Source of the DNA: Microvelia longipes
Taxonomy: Eukaryota > Arthropoda > Insecta > Hemiptera > Veliidae
Length of the DNA: 64,000 nt
Assembly: GCA_018340805.1 (NCBI GenBank)
Contig: JACMZG010001863.1
Coordinates: forward strand, 54,917,762-54,981,761
Reading direction: 5' to 3'
Of the stretch, positions 1 through 11,220 are shown piece by piece. The first letter of the stretch is position 1. Each line of letters opens with the position of its first letter. The translations under genes were made by a program, and so were the position numbers. The notes under the pieces are model-generated. The model was not told the DNA's origin. It did not search any database and worked only from the letters and a program-made list of their open reading frames with translations.

Positions 1-468
1 ATGCATGCATTTGCTGAACATTAACTAAACTTTGAGTCACATGCATGATCAATATATAAAATTAAAAGCATTTGCAGACTCATTAACTAAACTTTAAAAG
101 GGCTGTAATTAATCCATCTATAGTTCTTAAATTTATAAATAGAAGAAAATGAGGAGCCAAAATAAAAAGTCTAGAAATATGTTCTGCATTTTTACAACTC
201 TGTATGACAATAACCCTGGAAGCCTATGCAGTTTATTATCTAACCTCTACGGTGAGGAAGTTAGAGCATTGTGTTTTTCATCCATGATGTCCTTCATCGT
301 TGAAGATGCCTTCCACAGTGGAAGCAAAACATAACATATTCGTTACAATGTTTGTTGCTGCTGAGTATAAAAATCAGCACTTTCCAAATTCCTCTTTCCA
401 AAATGTTAAATATTTTAGAAAGGAGTTTATAATCATGTCTTAGGTAATATGTTTATTGTTGATGACAG
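1..468. other. Left edge, no recognised gene
   Basis: AT-rich sequence upstream of the first recognised P450 exon. I found no exon encoding a mitochondrial targeting peptide or the P450 N-terminal proline-rich segment. The short open frame at 149-334 has no family resemblance. The stretch is read as intron. Confidence 0.5.
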
Positions 469-3400
469 GTACTTGTGACATGCTGCATATGGATAAGGTA
501 GGAGATGATTACTACAGAAAGTACGGAGCCATGGTTTATGAGAGGTTAGGTCCATTTAGTCTTGTTCATCTTTACAAACCTCAACATTTTGAACAAGTTA
601 TCAATGCTACGTTCAGCAGGCCTGTTAGAAAGTCATTCCTAGCTATCGCCAGGTACCGGAGATATAACCCTGAAAAATATAGCAGTCTTGGAATACTACC
701 CAGGTAATTTTTAGTGTTACCTTGAAGGTTTTATTGAAGGGGTCATCTAATCCTTTATATAGGCATTTGTGATAGATAAATAAAACTCCCATCTGTACCT
801 TAAACGACCCAACCTTTAGTACGTTCCGTTTTCACCTCTCTCTCTCACCCATTTCTCCTCTTCTTTAAATGCTTATTTTGACATCTTTTTTTGCAGCTTA
901 ATATATTTTTTAAACACATTTAATCATTTTATGAGCAAAACAAATTTTGTTGGAAAAATGCAAATACTCTATTCTTTTTGTCATGAGAGCATTACAATAT
1001 ATTATAATTGATATTAAGATTAACTTAGCGTTTTTTTCTGACAGTAATAATGAAGAGTGGTGGAAACTGCGTCAAGCATTCCAGAAGCCAATAAGTCCTC
1101 TGAAAGAAACTCGTGATTTCTTAGAGCCCACTGATGAGATAACCGAGGAATTCGTCAGAAGTATCAAACCTGAACAGACAATCCATGACTTCATGACTCT
1201 GGCCAACAGATTAAATATGGAATGTTCGTAAGTTAAAACTGTTTTAGCAAATGTTCATAAGACTAGACAGTGACTAGTTAATTGTCCATTTATTGTTCTA
1301 AGATCATTTCTTCTTAGACTGAGGAGATCCTCAGTCAGCTTGAGATTTGGTTCTTTTTATCTTGAGTTTGCTGTGTCTCTTACCAGAGGATTTGCCCCAG
1401 TGGTGCAGGTGATTGGTTAAGAGTTAATCTTTGACACCCTTGGCTATAGTTTTAGGCATGGGTACTATGGGTTCAGGCTACAGGAGTCATCTCAGACCCC
1501 TTTTTTGCAAGGATGTCTATTTCCTTCATAGCCTAATTCCCTTATGGGCAGGCACCCATCTGGTGGCTACATCATTGTTGAGTGACTGGATCTGAAGATT
1601 TTTTATGCACTCACAGATTGCTGTCCTAATCTATGATCACTTTTTCTCGCCCTCTATTGTAGTTAAATTGAAAAGGTCTCTAGACTAAAATCTGAAATCC
1701 AAATTTCACTTGAATTTTTGTTGGTTTTCACAGGATTCCTGATTGGTTTCCACCAATCTGTCTGTATGTGTGTTTGCTGCTATCACCACAGTTTCAATGT
1801 GTATTACTTTTTTTCAAATTATGTTTAATGGTGTCTATTTATTTGTTAACAGTGATGTGTAAATTATTATTTGATGAGAGGGTAAATAGTTTTGACGAAT
1901 CCAATACCTACATAAGTGGTGTAATAAGTACTGTTATAGCGTTGACTGAAGGTCTGGCTGAACAAGACAGAGCTGAAATGAGTTGGGGTTTTGTTAGAAA
2001 TAAAAGTTTCAAGCGGGTCGAATCACTTTGTTGTGTTTTGGAACAGTACGTATTATTAAAATTTACAGGCTTTCTTTTGATTGTGTCATTAACCCACAAT
2101 AATGACTCAGCTAAATTTTTTTGAAAAATCATAAAATGTGGAAAAATAATGCGATGAGATTGAAATTTAGCATGCATGTAGCCATGTATAAAACTAACAC
2201 ATGTGCCAAGTTTTATCTTATTATTAGTATTAGTTAAAAAATTGGAAAAAATCGGAAATAAATACATCAAGTTTCGTTTCAATATGATAAGTTTATCCAT
2301 GATTTTTGCTGGATCATAAAAGTTAAGCAGCATTGAGTGTAATCAGTGCCTAGATGGGTGACCGCTGGAAATGAAACTGATGTATTTACTATCTGAGGAC
2401 GAGCGAAGCAAATCCAAAGCAGGGAGGACAAGGGTAGCAAAAAAATAGAAAACAATGTATTTACTATCTAAGGATGAGCAAAGCGAGTCTGAAGACATGT
2501 TGTAGTATAAATTTAGTATTTTTATGCTCTGAGGATGAGTGAAGGGAGTCTGAAGTAGGTAGGATGAGTGAAGGGAGTCCGAAGTAGGGAGGATGAGTGA
2601 AGGGAGTCTGAAGTAGGTAGGATGAGTGAAGGGAGTCTGAAGTAGGGAGGATGAGTGAAGAGTGTCGGAAGTAGGGAGGATGAGTGAAGAGAGTCCGAAG
2701 TAGGGAGGATGAGTGAAGGGAGTCCGAAGTAGGGAGGAGTGAAGGGAGTCCCGAGTGAAGAGCGAGGATGAGTGAAAGTCGAAGTCCGAAGTAGGTAGGA
2801 AGTGAAGGGAGTCGAGTGAAGGGAGTGAGTAGTAAGGAGGAGTCTCGGAAGTAGGGAGGATGAGTGAAGAGAGGGAGGATGAGTGAAGGGAGTCTGAAGT
2901 AGGTAGGATGAGTGAAGGGAGTCCGAAGTAGGTAGGATGAGTGAAGGGAGTCCGAAGTAGGGAGGATGAGTGAAGGGAGTCCGAAGGTATGAGTGAAGGG
3001 AGTCTGAAGTAGGTAGGATGAGTGAAAGGGAAGTCTGAAGTAGGGGAGGATGAGTGAAGGAGTCCGAGTAGGGAATGAAGTGAAGGGAGTGAAGTAGGTA
3101 GGAGAGTGAAGGGAGTCCGAAGTAGGGAGGATGGTGAAGGGAGAAGTAGGTAGGAGAGTGAAGGGAGTCCGAAGTAGGGAGATGAGTGAAGAGAGTCCGA
3201 AGTAGGAGGATGAGTGAAGAGAGTCCGAAGTAGGGAGGATGAGTAAGGGAGGAGGATGAGGTGAAGGGAGTCCGAAGTAGGGAGGATGAGTGAAGAGAGT
3301 CGAAGTAGGGAGGATGAGTGAAGGGGTCGAAGTAGGGAGGATGAGTGAAGGATGAAGTAGGAGGATGAGTGAGGGAGTCCGAAGTAGGGAGATGAGTGAA

Positions 3401-6400
3401 GGAGTCCGAAGTAGGGAGATGAGTGAAGGGAGTCGAAGTAGGGAGATGAGTGAAGAGAGTCCGAAGTAGGAGGATGAGTGAAGAGAGTCCGAAGTAGGGA
3501 GGATGAGTGAAGGGAGTCCGAAGTAGGGAGGATGAGTGAAGGGAGTCTGAAGTAGAGTGGAAGGATCTCCGAAGTAGAGGATGAGTGAAGGAGTCCGAGG
3601 TCCGAAGTAGGGAGGATGAGTGAAGGGAGTCTGAAGTAGGTAGGATGTGAAGGGAGTCCGAAGTAGGGTGATGAGTGGGGAGTCCGAAGTAGGGAGGATG
3701 AGTGAAGGGAGTCCGAAGTAGGGTAGGGGAGGATGATGAAGGGAGTCGAGTAGGGAGGAGTGAGTGAAGGGAGTCGAAGTAGGGAGGAGTAGAGTGAGCC
3801 GAAGTAGGAGGAATGAGTGAAGGGAGTCGAAGTAGGGAGGATGAGTGAAGGGAGTCTGAAGTAGGTATGAGTGAAGGTCCGAAGTAGGGAGGATGAGTGA
3901 AGAGAGTCCGAAGTAGGGAGGATGAGTGAAGGGGTCGAAGTAGGGAGGATGAAGTTGAAGGAGATGAAGTAGGGAGGGAGGAGAGTAAGGGAGTAGTAGG
4001 ATGAGTGAAGGGAGTCTGAAGTAGGGATGAGTGAAGAGTCCGAAGTAGGAGGATGAGTGAAGGGAGTCGAAGTAGGATGAGTGAAGGGAGTCCGAAGTAG
4101 GGAGGATGAGTGAAGGGAGTCGAAGTAGGGAGGATGATGAGTGAGAGAGTAGTGAGTGATGAGTGAGAGAGTCCTGAAGTAGAGAGGAGTAGTGAAGAGA
4201 GTCCGAGAGTACGAGGAGATGATGAAAGTCGAAGTAGGGAGATGAGTGAAGAGATCCGAAGTAGGGAGGATGAGTGGGGAGTTGAAGTAGGGAGGATGAG
4301 TGAAGGAGCTGAGTGAGGGAGAGTGATAGTGTAGCGAATCTGATGAAGAAAATGTCCGAGGTACCTTGTACCCAATTATTTTTATTAAAGAAAGTTCTTC
4401 TTAAGTCCTCAATTTATTACAATTAAAAAATTGAATGAATGAGAACATCATCAGCACACAAAAAATTGTTTAACTGCATAGGCCTGTGTGATTTTTGTCA
4501 TGCTTAGGTCTTCGATTGATGATGGTGAATGAAAATGATAATAAACATGAGTTGACATTTTATTTAATGCTGTAACCACTCTATGGCCAATGATTTAATA
4601 TGTCATACTTAAGATATGTTTTAATTATAAAGACTTATTAACCTGAAAGATTTTATTAAATACATTTTTTTAATAAATGTAACAAACAAGAGAGCGGTCT
4701 GCTAAACTTGGATAACACACAGTTCATTCATATAAAATAAAACAGGGTTGCTAAAACCCATCATTCACATAGTTCTAAATGTAGACTTGAAATTAGCAGA
4801 CAGAAATTTACTTATACTAATTATACATTTTTATTGTACCAATTGTGGTTAAAACTGCAATATTTAATTGACATAAATGTATATTAAATAACTAAGCTGA
4901 ATAATAGTATAGAGAATGCTAGTCTTGTAGTTTTTTGCTACCTCAACAAAATGTATATAATTCTCTCTCTAGACAGAGAAAAGAACCAAAGTTTTACTAT
5001 CGAAACTTTTGGATTGCATTTTTCTTACTTTATGTGAGTGGCAGTGAAGTTGATACTTTACAGCATATTATTTGAAAAATAAGCATAGTTTAGTTAGGGG
5101 AACTTCAAAAGTAAGCATAAATTATATACTTATTGTATTTTATTTGATATAGATTTTGTCAGAAAATGATCAATAAAGTAATGGCTAGGGAAGATCTGCA
5201 TAGCAACAGGTGTGTAATGGCACAGTTTATGAGTGATGCTAGTATCGATGAGAAAGAGTTAGTAGGCGCTTGCATTGATCTACTCATGGGAGGCATTCAC
5301 ACTGTGAGTCTTATTTTTTCATTTTTTTGTGTTTTATATTGAATTTTTTAAATACAAGTTGCCAATCATGGAACAAAAGGCTTCTTTACCAATAGGTTAA
5401 AAATTATTGCAGCATATAATGTTTGTATTTAAGCTAGAGTGTTAACAAGGAAAGTGCACTGCACATCTAGTGGTATATATTTGGTAGAGCTATGCTGGCC
5501 ACGGATATAATATTTCTTTTCTGAGTACACCCAGAAAAGAAGAACACTTTTTATCAAACAATTATTTTTTATGATTTTTCTTAAGTTAAAAAAAACTTAA
5601 TTCTTCCTCTAATATGACTTTATATTTATGATAAGTTTAATTAAAATTGAATCATCCATTGGAGCTGAAGATTGTATTATTGTACTCCTTGCGCTATACA
5701 TGAAAAAAAAACAGCTGTTTTAATAGAAGCAGCAGGTGTCCATTTTGGGAAATAAAAAAATATCTACAGGTACTTAGGTGATGTCACAGGTTAACCATAG
5801 TACAAACCCCCGGTGGGCGTGGTCTAAACACAGGTGTCCTGATCCATTTAAAAATGTAACACAGTAAACAACATTAACATAAAACAGTAACAAATTAATA
5901 TCAAGACGAAATATAAATGTATTAGGAAAGGAACACAGCTGTGTTAAATTATAACAAAATTGTCGCAATTTATTTTTGAATTTGAGATGTGGTTTTCAAT
6001 AAGACCTACTCTTTTTTATAATTTTATTTATTTTTTAATTATAAATTTTTATTTGTTTATATTATGTTACAAAAGATATATGTCTTTCAAAAATTATCAG
6101 TCAATAAATTTCGCCTTGGAACCGGTATGAAGGTTAACGAAAGATTGATATCAGACTTTCTCATCTGCCTCTACATCAATACATTTATTGTTATGTTATA
6201 ATAATTATTAATTATAGTTTTTCTGGGTAGAAGTTTAATAAATAATAATATAATTCAGATTGAGTATGCAAGAATGCTATGAAATACCAATATCAGAAGG
6301 ACACCAGTTAAAGTAAAATGAAATGATAAAAATCTAGTTATAATAGTTTGTTTTGAATAGAAGTAGTTTTCATAAGATAAGAAGTTCTGTAGGGTGGGTA

Positions 6401-9400
6401 AAATGACCTGACATACCCCCACCTACACATCGCCCCCTCCCCTTGCAGCTGTAGGGAATTTTTTCTTCCCTTTTACTATGTTACAAGGGTTGCATTTTCT
6501 CCTTTCCAGCTGATATTTAGTCACGTGACCATGTAGATATAGTGCGAGGAGTATAGAACTATGCTAGCCACATAGTTATGTGGTTGCATAGCCAACTATG
6601 CAACCCTCTTAACCAGTCACCTACACCACTGGAATAAATCCTCCGGCATGAGACACAGTAAACTTATGTTAAAAGGACCCAGTCCCAAAGTAACTAAGGA
6701 CCTCCTCAGTCTAAGCAGAAGGGACCTTAGAACAGTACTGACTGGTCACTGTCACCTCCGAAAACATCTCCATACCATTGGTATCTTTAAAGATAATCTA
6801 GTGTGTAGGCTTTGTGAATCGGAAACCGAAACTGCCTCTCACATACTTCTGAAATGTGAAGCCCTAGCCTTTCAAAGGTTCACCAACTTTGGTAGTAGCA
6901 TTCTCACTAAGTTTGACTCTACCAATGAATCACTGGTCAAAAAGATCCTAGACCTAGTCCGGGGAAAAGGATTATTCTGACCTGGACCAATTGAGGGGAT
7001 TGTACAATAGACTTCCAGTCGCAGTGCAAATGGGGTCTATCCTCGACTCCAACCCCAATCTTCAATAAATAAATAAATGCTAGCCACATGTGTGTTTGAG
7101 GTCTCTTTCTATCCAGAAAATTTCAAAACATCTTAAGAAACACTTTTCATCTAACAAAAATTTTTTGTCATTCTTTTTATTTATTTAAAAGTTTAAAGTT
7201 GTGGCTTTTTGATACTCACCGTTGATTAACTCTAATATGTAATCAGTTCCTCTAATAAGACTTGATTTGTGTTTTATTATAACTGCGTTTAATATGCATA
7301 ACTGTGTTTTTTTACTTCCCTCTAAGTATTAGTCTCTTTGTATAAAAATTATTTGTTTTGAAAAAGTTTTTTTTACTTTTAAACTCAATTTTTTTTCAGA
7401 CATCAATAGTATCAAGTTTCTTAATATATAGAATGAGTAAATCAGAAATAAGTCAGAGTAAAATGAGAGAAGAAGCATTCAGACTTTTACCAACGCCTGA
7501 TTGTAGGATCACAAGGGAAACACTTGATGGAGCTGCTGTCTTTACCAGGGCTGTCGTGAAGGAAATACTGAGATTAAATCCAATTACTCATGCACAAGTT
7601 CGCATGTTAACCAGTCACTTAATTATTGATAACTTTAAACTTCCGAAAAATGTGAGTCTTCTGAGGTTATTAAATGATATTTTAATTGAGTGAAAAACAC
7701 GTGTGCTGACAAAAGGCAGGTTCATGTACCATTCGGGTTGTATGGGAATTAGAAGAGTATTCTTAAATATTGGATTTAATTTATTTAAATAGGGAATAGG
7801 GTATTTGCACTAATTCTTATATCATAGAGATATTATTACTAGAGGAGCCCTTTAGGTTAAATTGTGAAAGATCCCAAATGTAACTTGACCCCCTTCGATT
7901 ATAAATACAATCAAATAATCAGTACAAAATTACAATAACTTATATATGAGAATGTTAAAAATACAAATCAAAACACAAACAATGAGCAGGAAGCCAAAAT
8001 CAATTGATTTATTTTAACCTTTATTCACTCTTGAAGGAGGTTTCAATGAGGTTACACAGAGCCTCTGAGAGTCCCAAAAGATGTTTCAGGCCTCTCTATG
8101 TAATGAGATATGCTATGCCCGCTCGAGTATATATCTCTCTGTTTTAAAGTATAATCTGGTATGGCATATAATGTATCATATTATAATAAAAAATCGGAGA
8201 CGATAACCTTTAAACTTTTCCTCATCACATCCGATCCCACTCATCCTATCCACTTCGGACTCACTTCGCTCATCCTCAAAATATACAAGTTGTTAAATTG
8301 ATACTGCGACACAGTATAACAGACACACGATATACACGCACATAACTTTGTAAAAACTACTGAAGAGGCCATAAAAACACCTGAAACGGATAATTCCGGT
8401 TTCAGATTTTTTTTTGCAAACACAATAATTCATGTTTGAGGAAAAGTAAAAATGTATTTATTTTTGAAGATTTAGCAAAAAACTAAATATAAATTAGAAT
8501 GTTCTTTTGGTGAGATAAAGGTTCGGGATGCCAGTCTGTGACAGATGCAGACATCTAGACTGGATTATTACATGCTCTTTCCTCAAAATGAGTCATAAAC
8601 TTTTTTAAGTAAAACTCCTCTCATATAACACATCCTGTTTTCTTCCCAATGTCACACTGACACACATTTCCAATTTCACCCTCTTTTGTTACGAGTTTCT
8701 TCAATTCAAAAATGATATAAAATTCTTTTGCACCTTTATATAATTTTTATTATTTAAGGAAGCTTAGCTGCATATTTTAAAGCTTGAGGCTGCACTGTTA
8801 CAACAGTTCTAGACACTGTTACATCATATTTATTTTGTAAACATAAGTAAATTTGACTACTAATTTATTATTTTGTACTTTACAATTTTCTTTATGTTGT
8901 TTACAGACCATGGTATTCCTCCAGGTTTTATCTGCTTGTAGATTGGAATGTAATTTCAAGGATGCTTTGCAATTCAAGCCGGAACGTTGGATTAAAGATT
9001 CGCCTGAATATGAGGACAGTAATCCATACCTAGTCATACCGTTCAGTCTTGGACTCAGATCATGTATAGCCAGGAGAAGAGCTGAGCAGAATCTACTTGT
9101 TCTTACTTTAAGGGTAATTTATATACATTTCTTCATAAAGGTATATTAATAGAAGGGGCATATTAATGAGGGGAACAAAGCTTTAGCCTATAATTAGCTT
9201 CAGTGCACCCTAATTGACACCAATCTCTTGTATAGTGTAGTTAGGGGAGGTATGTAAGACTTGACTCCCTCCATACTTTTTTATACATGAACCCATAGGT
9301 TTATATTAGCGTTTCTTCTCTGCCACTCTACTAAGAACCCCTAGATTTTATGCACACACTCCAACCAGGAAAGAGTTTGCTGCTCTAGTATATTTTCACT

Positions 9401-10046
9401 AGTCCCACTAGCTACTACTCTGATCTTATTAGTAGTCTCATCTAGCCCGACAGTTACTAGTTTTTACCAATCCTACCTGTTTCCTTTGGTCTCACCAGAT
9501 ACTTGTTCTACTTACTCATCTATCCAGTCAGGTACAGCCAGACAGGGAGAGATGCCGGTAGCGACCCTGTAGTTATTCTACTGTGCATAAATCCATACCT
9601 GTAGCCCTGCCCTCAAAGCCAATGTTTGTCTTCCAGTCGAAATTTCGTTTCCAGAGCCGAACACATTACCCCTAATCACCTTAGGGTAGTTGTGGAACTA
9701 CAGACACTGCTAAATCCGGGTTTCCACTTTTACAGTACTCGGTCCTAAGGTTCAGTATCTTTCTGACCCTCCACTGACTTGCAGAACTTTGTCTTTACAT
9801 TGAAATGTGGATCAAGACTAGTGTCAGACGATATCCAACCTTGTGTTAGGTTTAAAGGGCTTTGAGAGACTCTTTTTCTTCTTCCTTTAATTACTTTTAT
9901 TTACTTATAATTTTATTGCTATTTGTTGGCAGTTATTTAGAGAGTACAGTGTGAAATGGATGCGAGATGCAGATCTGGGTGTCATAACTCCAGCAATGAT
10001 GACACCTGACGCACCAGTCTCTGTCATGTTTACAAGACATTCCTAA
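469..10046 (+). CDS. Mitochondrial-clan cytochrome P450, 5'-incomplete (seven exons)
   Basis: This is a haem-thiolate monooxygenase of the insect mitochondrial clan. Exons: 469-703, 1045-1223, 1853-2045, 5153-5303, 7400-7651, 8907-9113, 9933-10046 (TAA). All phases join, giving about 443 residues of an expected ~500, so the targeting peptide and first ~60-80 residues are missing. Visible motifs in order: EEWWKLRQAFQKP (C-helix), LLMGGIHTTS (I-helix), KEILR (K-helix ExxR), FKPERW, and the haem loop PFSLGLRSCIARR followed by AEQN. The AEQN tail and the C-terminal PDAPV resemble CYP302A1 (Disembodied, ecdysteroid C22 hydroxylase), but HAQVRML replaces the usual GVGR-type segment, so orthology is uncertain. 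Introns hold an R1 copy with a satellite, a LINE fragment and a MITE. Exon 2 has two competing donors. Confidence 0.85.
2322..2371 (+). other. 5S rRNA-like internal control region
   Basis: This block resembles eukaryotic 5S rRNA from about nucleotide 48 to 100. It has a box-A-like GTTAAGCAGCATTGAG, an intermediate-element-like ATCAGT and a box-C-like CTAGATGGGTGACCGC. It is embedded in a repeat and lacks the 5S 5' half, so it is not a 5S gene. Confidence 0.7.
2515..4335. repeat. 29-bp satellite array
   Basis: About 60 head-to-tail copies of a unit of about 29 bp built around GATGAGTGAAGGGAGTCC and GAAGTAGGGAG. There are many one- to few-base indels. The unit matches the R1 segment GAGGACGAGCGAAGCGAGTC with GAAGCAGGGAGGA, so the array is an internal expansion of R1. 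A 617-residue open frame on the - strand is a by-product of low stop density. Confidence 0.95.
4381..5152. other. P450 intron 3, remaining part
   Basis: AT-rich intronic sequence between the R1 copy and the I-helix exon. No repeat or coding signal recognised. Confidence 0.5.
5304..6560. other. P450 intron 4, left part
   Basis: AT-rich intron with no recognisable coding signal. A locally GC-rich, C-rich stretch occurs around 6410-6450. It ends at the target-site duplication of the LINE fragment. Confidence 0.4.
6574..7076 (+). mobile_element. 5'-truncated non-LTR retrotransposon (LINE) fragment
   Basis: This is the 3' end of a Jockey/I-type LINE. The reading frame at 6648-6980 ends in the C-terminal Cys-His segment (TGHCHLRKHLHTIG, then CRLC and SHILLKCEAL). 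The 3' end is an AAAT-type tail. A 13-bp target-site duplication, ATGCTAGCCACAT, flanks it at 6561-6573 and 7077-7089. It lies sense in P450 intron 4. A related but diverged copy is at 57,485-58,076. Confidence 0.85.
7823..8141. mobile_element. MITE with CATAGAGAT termini (hAT-like)
   Basis: A 319-bp element with imperfect terminal inverted repeats beginning CATAGAGATATTATTACTAG. It matches the element at 55,095-55,412 over its length. No clear 8-bp duplication is visible at this copy. It lies in P450 intron 5. Confidence 0.7.
8222..8425 (-). repeat. R1 fragment, internally deleted
   Basis: Carries the reverse complement of the GAGGATGAGCGAAGTGAGTC segment joined directly to the R1 terminal block ending in CTGAAACGGATAATTCCGG. 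The 5S-like centre is missing. Confidence 0.7.
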
Positions 10047-10114
10047 AACTCATTTACTTAACTGTATTGTTTATCTAAATTAATTGAATAATTTTATGTT
10101 GTATATTTTCTTAC

Positions 10115-10120
10115 AATAAA
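10115..10120 (+). promoter_or_regulatory. Poly(A) signal of the P450 gene
   Basis: AATAAA 69 bp after the P450 stop codon. Confidence 0.7.
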
Positions 10121-10794
10121 TTTAAATACAGTTATTTTTTATTGTTTGAAACCTCTAATCTTTTATAGACTGTAATAAAAAAATATTTATTTCATTGATA
10201 AATATTAGCAAAGGCTTTCAGCTCCTGAAAATGGATAAATGTGCAGAACTAGAAGAACGAAATTGAATAATAATACATTAGAGCAACCTAATAAGTATAA
10301 TTTTCCAATGAAAATTCGCCAGAAATTAGGCCAAAAATCTTTCCATTAATTGCCTGTTTATAAAAAGTACAGTAAAGGCTAAGGAAAAATTAAGAACTTG
10401 GCAAAGAAGGTAAATTGAATTGGCATAATTAAATTTAACAAATGTAATAAAAACTTAAATTTATTTATACAAAAGATTAATAATAATGAATTTATAAGAG
10501 ACCCAAAGCTTAAGTTAGAGAAATAAAATATAATTTTGGTGTGATAATAATAGAGCATTGTAATATCACCAGGGTCAATAGGTACATTTTATCTTTAATC
10601 ATTTCAGATATTTACATTACAGTTTACAACAAAAAAATTTATTTTAATTAATCAATTAAGTAAATTTTGTGCTTGAGAATGGATATAATAATATGTAGAG
10701 ATATTTTTAGAAAATTTTAAAAGCTCTAAAAACTTTAGAGAGCCTTTTTATTATCATTTAAAAAAATAGCTTTGTGACTGTTTACAATGAGAGG

Positions 10795-11108
10795 GTCTTA
10801 TTATTTTATATAAAAGATAAGAACTTATGATAATCTGTTGGCCTTATAATTTTATATAAAAGATAAGAACTGATGATAATCTGTTGGCCTTATAATTTTA
10901 TATAAAGATAAGAACTGATGATAATCTGTTGGCCTTATAATTTTATATAAAAAATAAGAACTGATGATAATCTATTGGCCTTATTATTTTATATATAAGA
11001 TAATAACTGATGGCCTTAATATTTTATATAAAAGATAATAATTGATGATAATCAGTTAGTGTTATTATTTTGTATAAAAAATATAACTGGTGATAATCTG
11101 TTTGGCTT
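10795..11108. repeat. 46-bp tandem repeat between convergent genes
   Basis: Six to seven units of about 46 bp, each containing TTATATAAAAGATAAGAACT and GATGATAATCTGTTGG, decaying toward the right. It lies between the P450 poly(A) signal and the CWC15 stop codon, so it may fall in either 3' flank. Confidence 0.9.
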
Positions 11109-11220
11109 AATTTTTCAAAGAAATAAACTGGACTAAATAAAAATATACAGAAACTATAGTACAATTATCAAAAAGAAATGCCATTTTTAAATCTCAAACC
11201 AAATTTGATACAAAAATAAA

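Larger units (their letters stand above)
2118..4380 (+). repeat. Dispersed repeat R1 copy, expanded by internal tandem array
   Basis: The copy starts with the R1 block seen elsewhere (a variant of AAAACGCGGAAAAAATAATG) and reaches the 5S-rRNA-like block at 2322-2371. It then enters the GAGGACGAGCGAAGC segment and finally ends in the GTCCGAGGTACC...GTACCC terminus at about 4350-4375. The 2515-4335 satellite sits inside it. It lies in P450 intron 3. Confidence 0.75.

Noticed and set aside
149..334. Possible N-terminal exon of the P450
   Set aside because: No targeting-peptide or P450 features, and no donor in phase with exon 469-703.
1768..2124. 118-residue frame taken whole as a coding exon
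   Set aside because: Only 1853-2045 fits between an acceptor and a donor with P450 similarity. The ends are intron read-through.
2522..4375. 617-residue open frame on the - strand with THPPYFG/LHSSSLLR repeats
   Set aside because: It is the translation of the 29-bp satellite. The frame drifts between different peptides at each indel, which a selected protein would not do.
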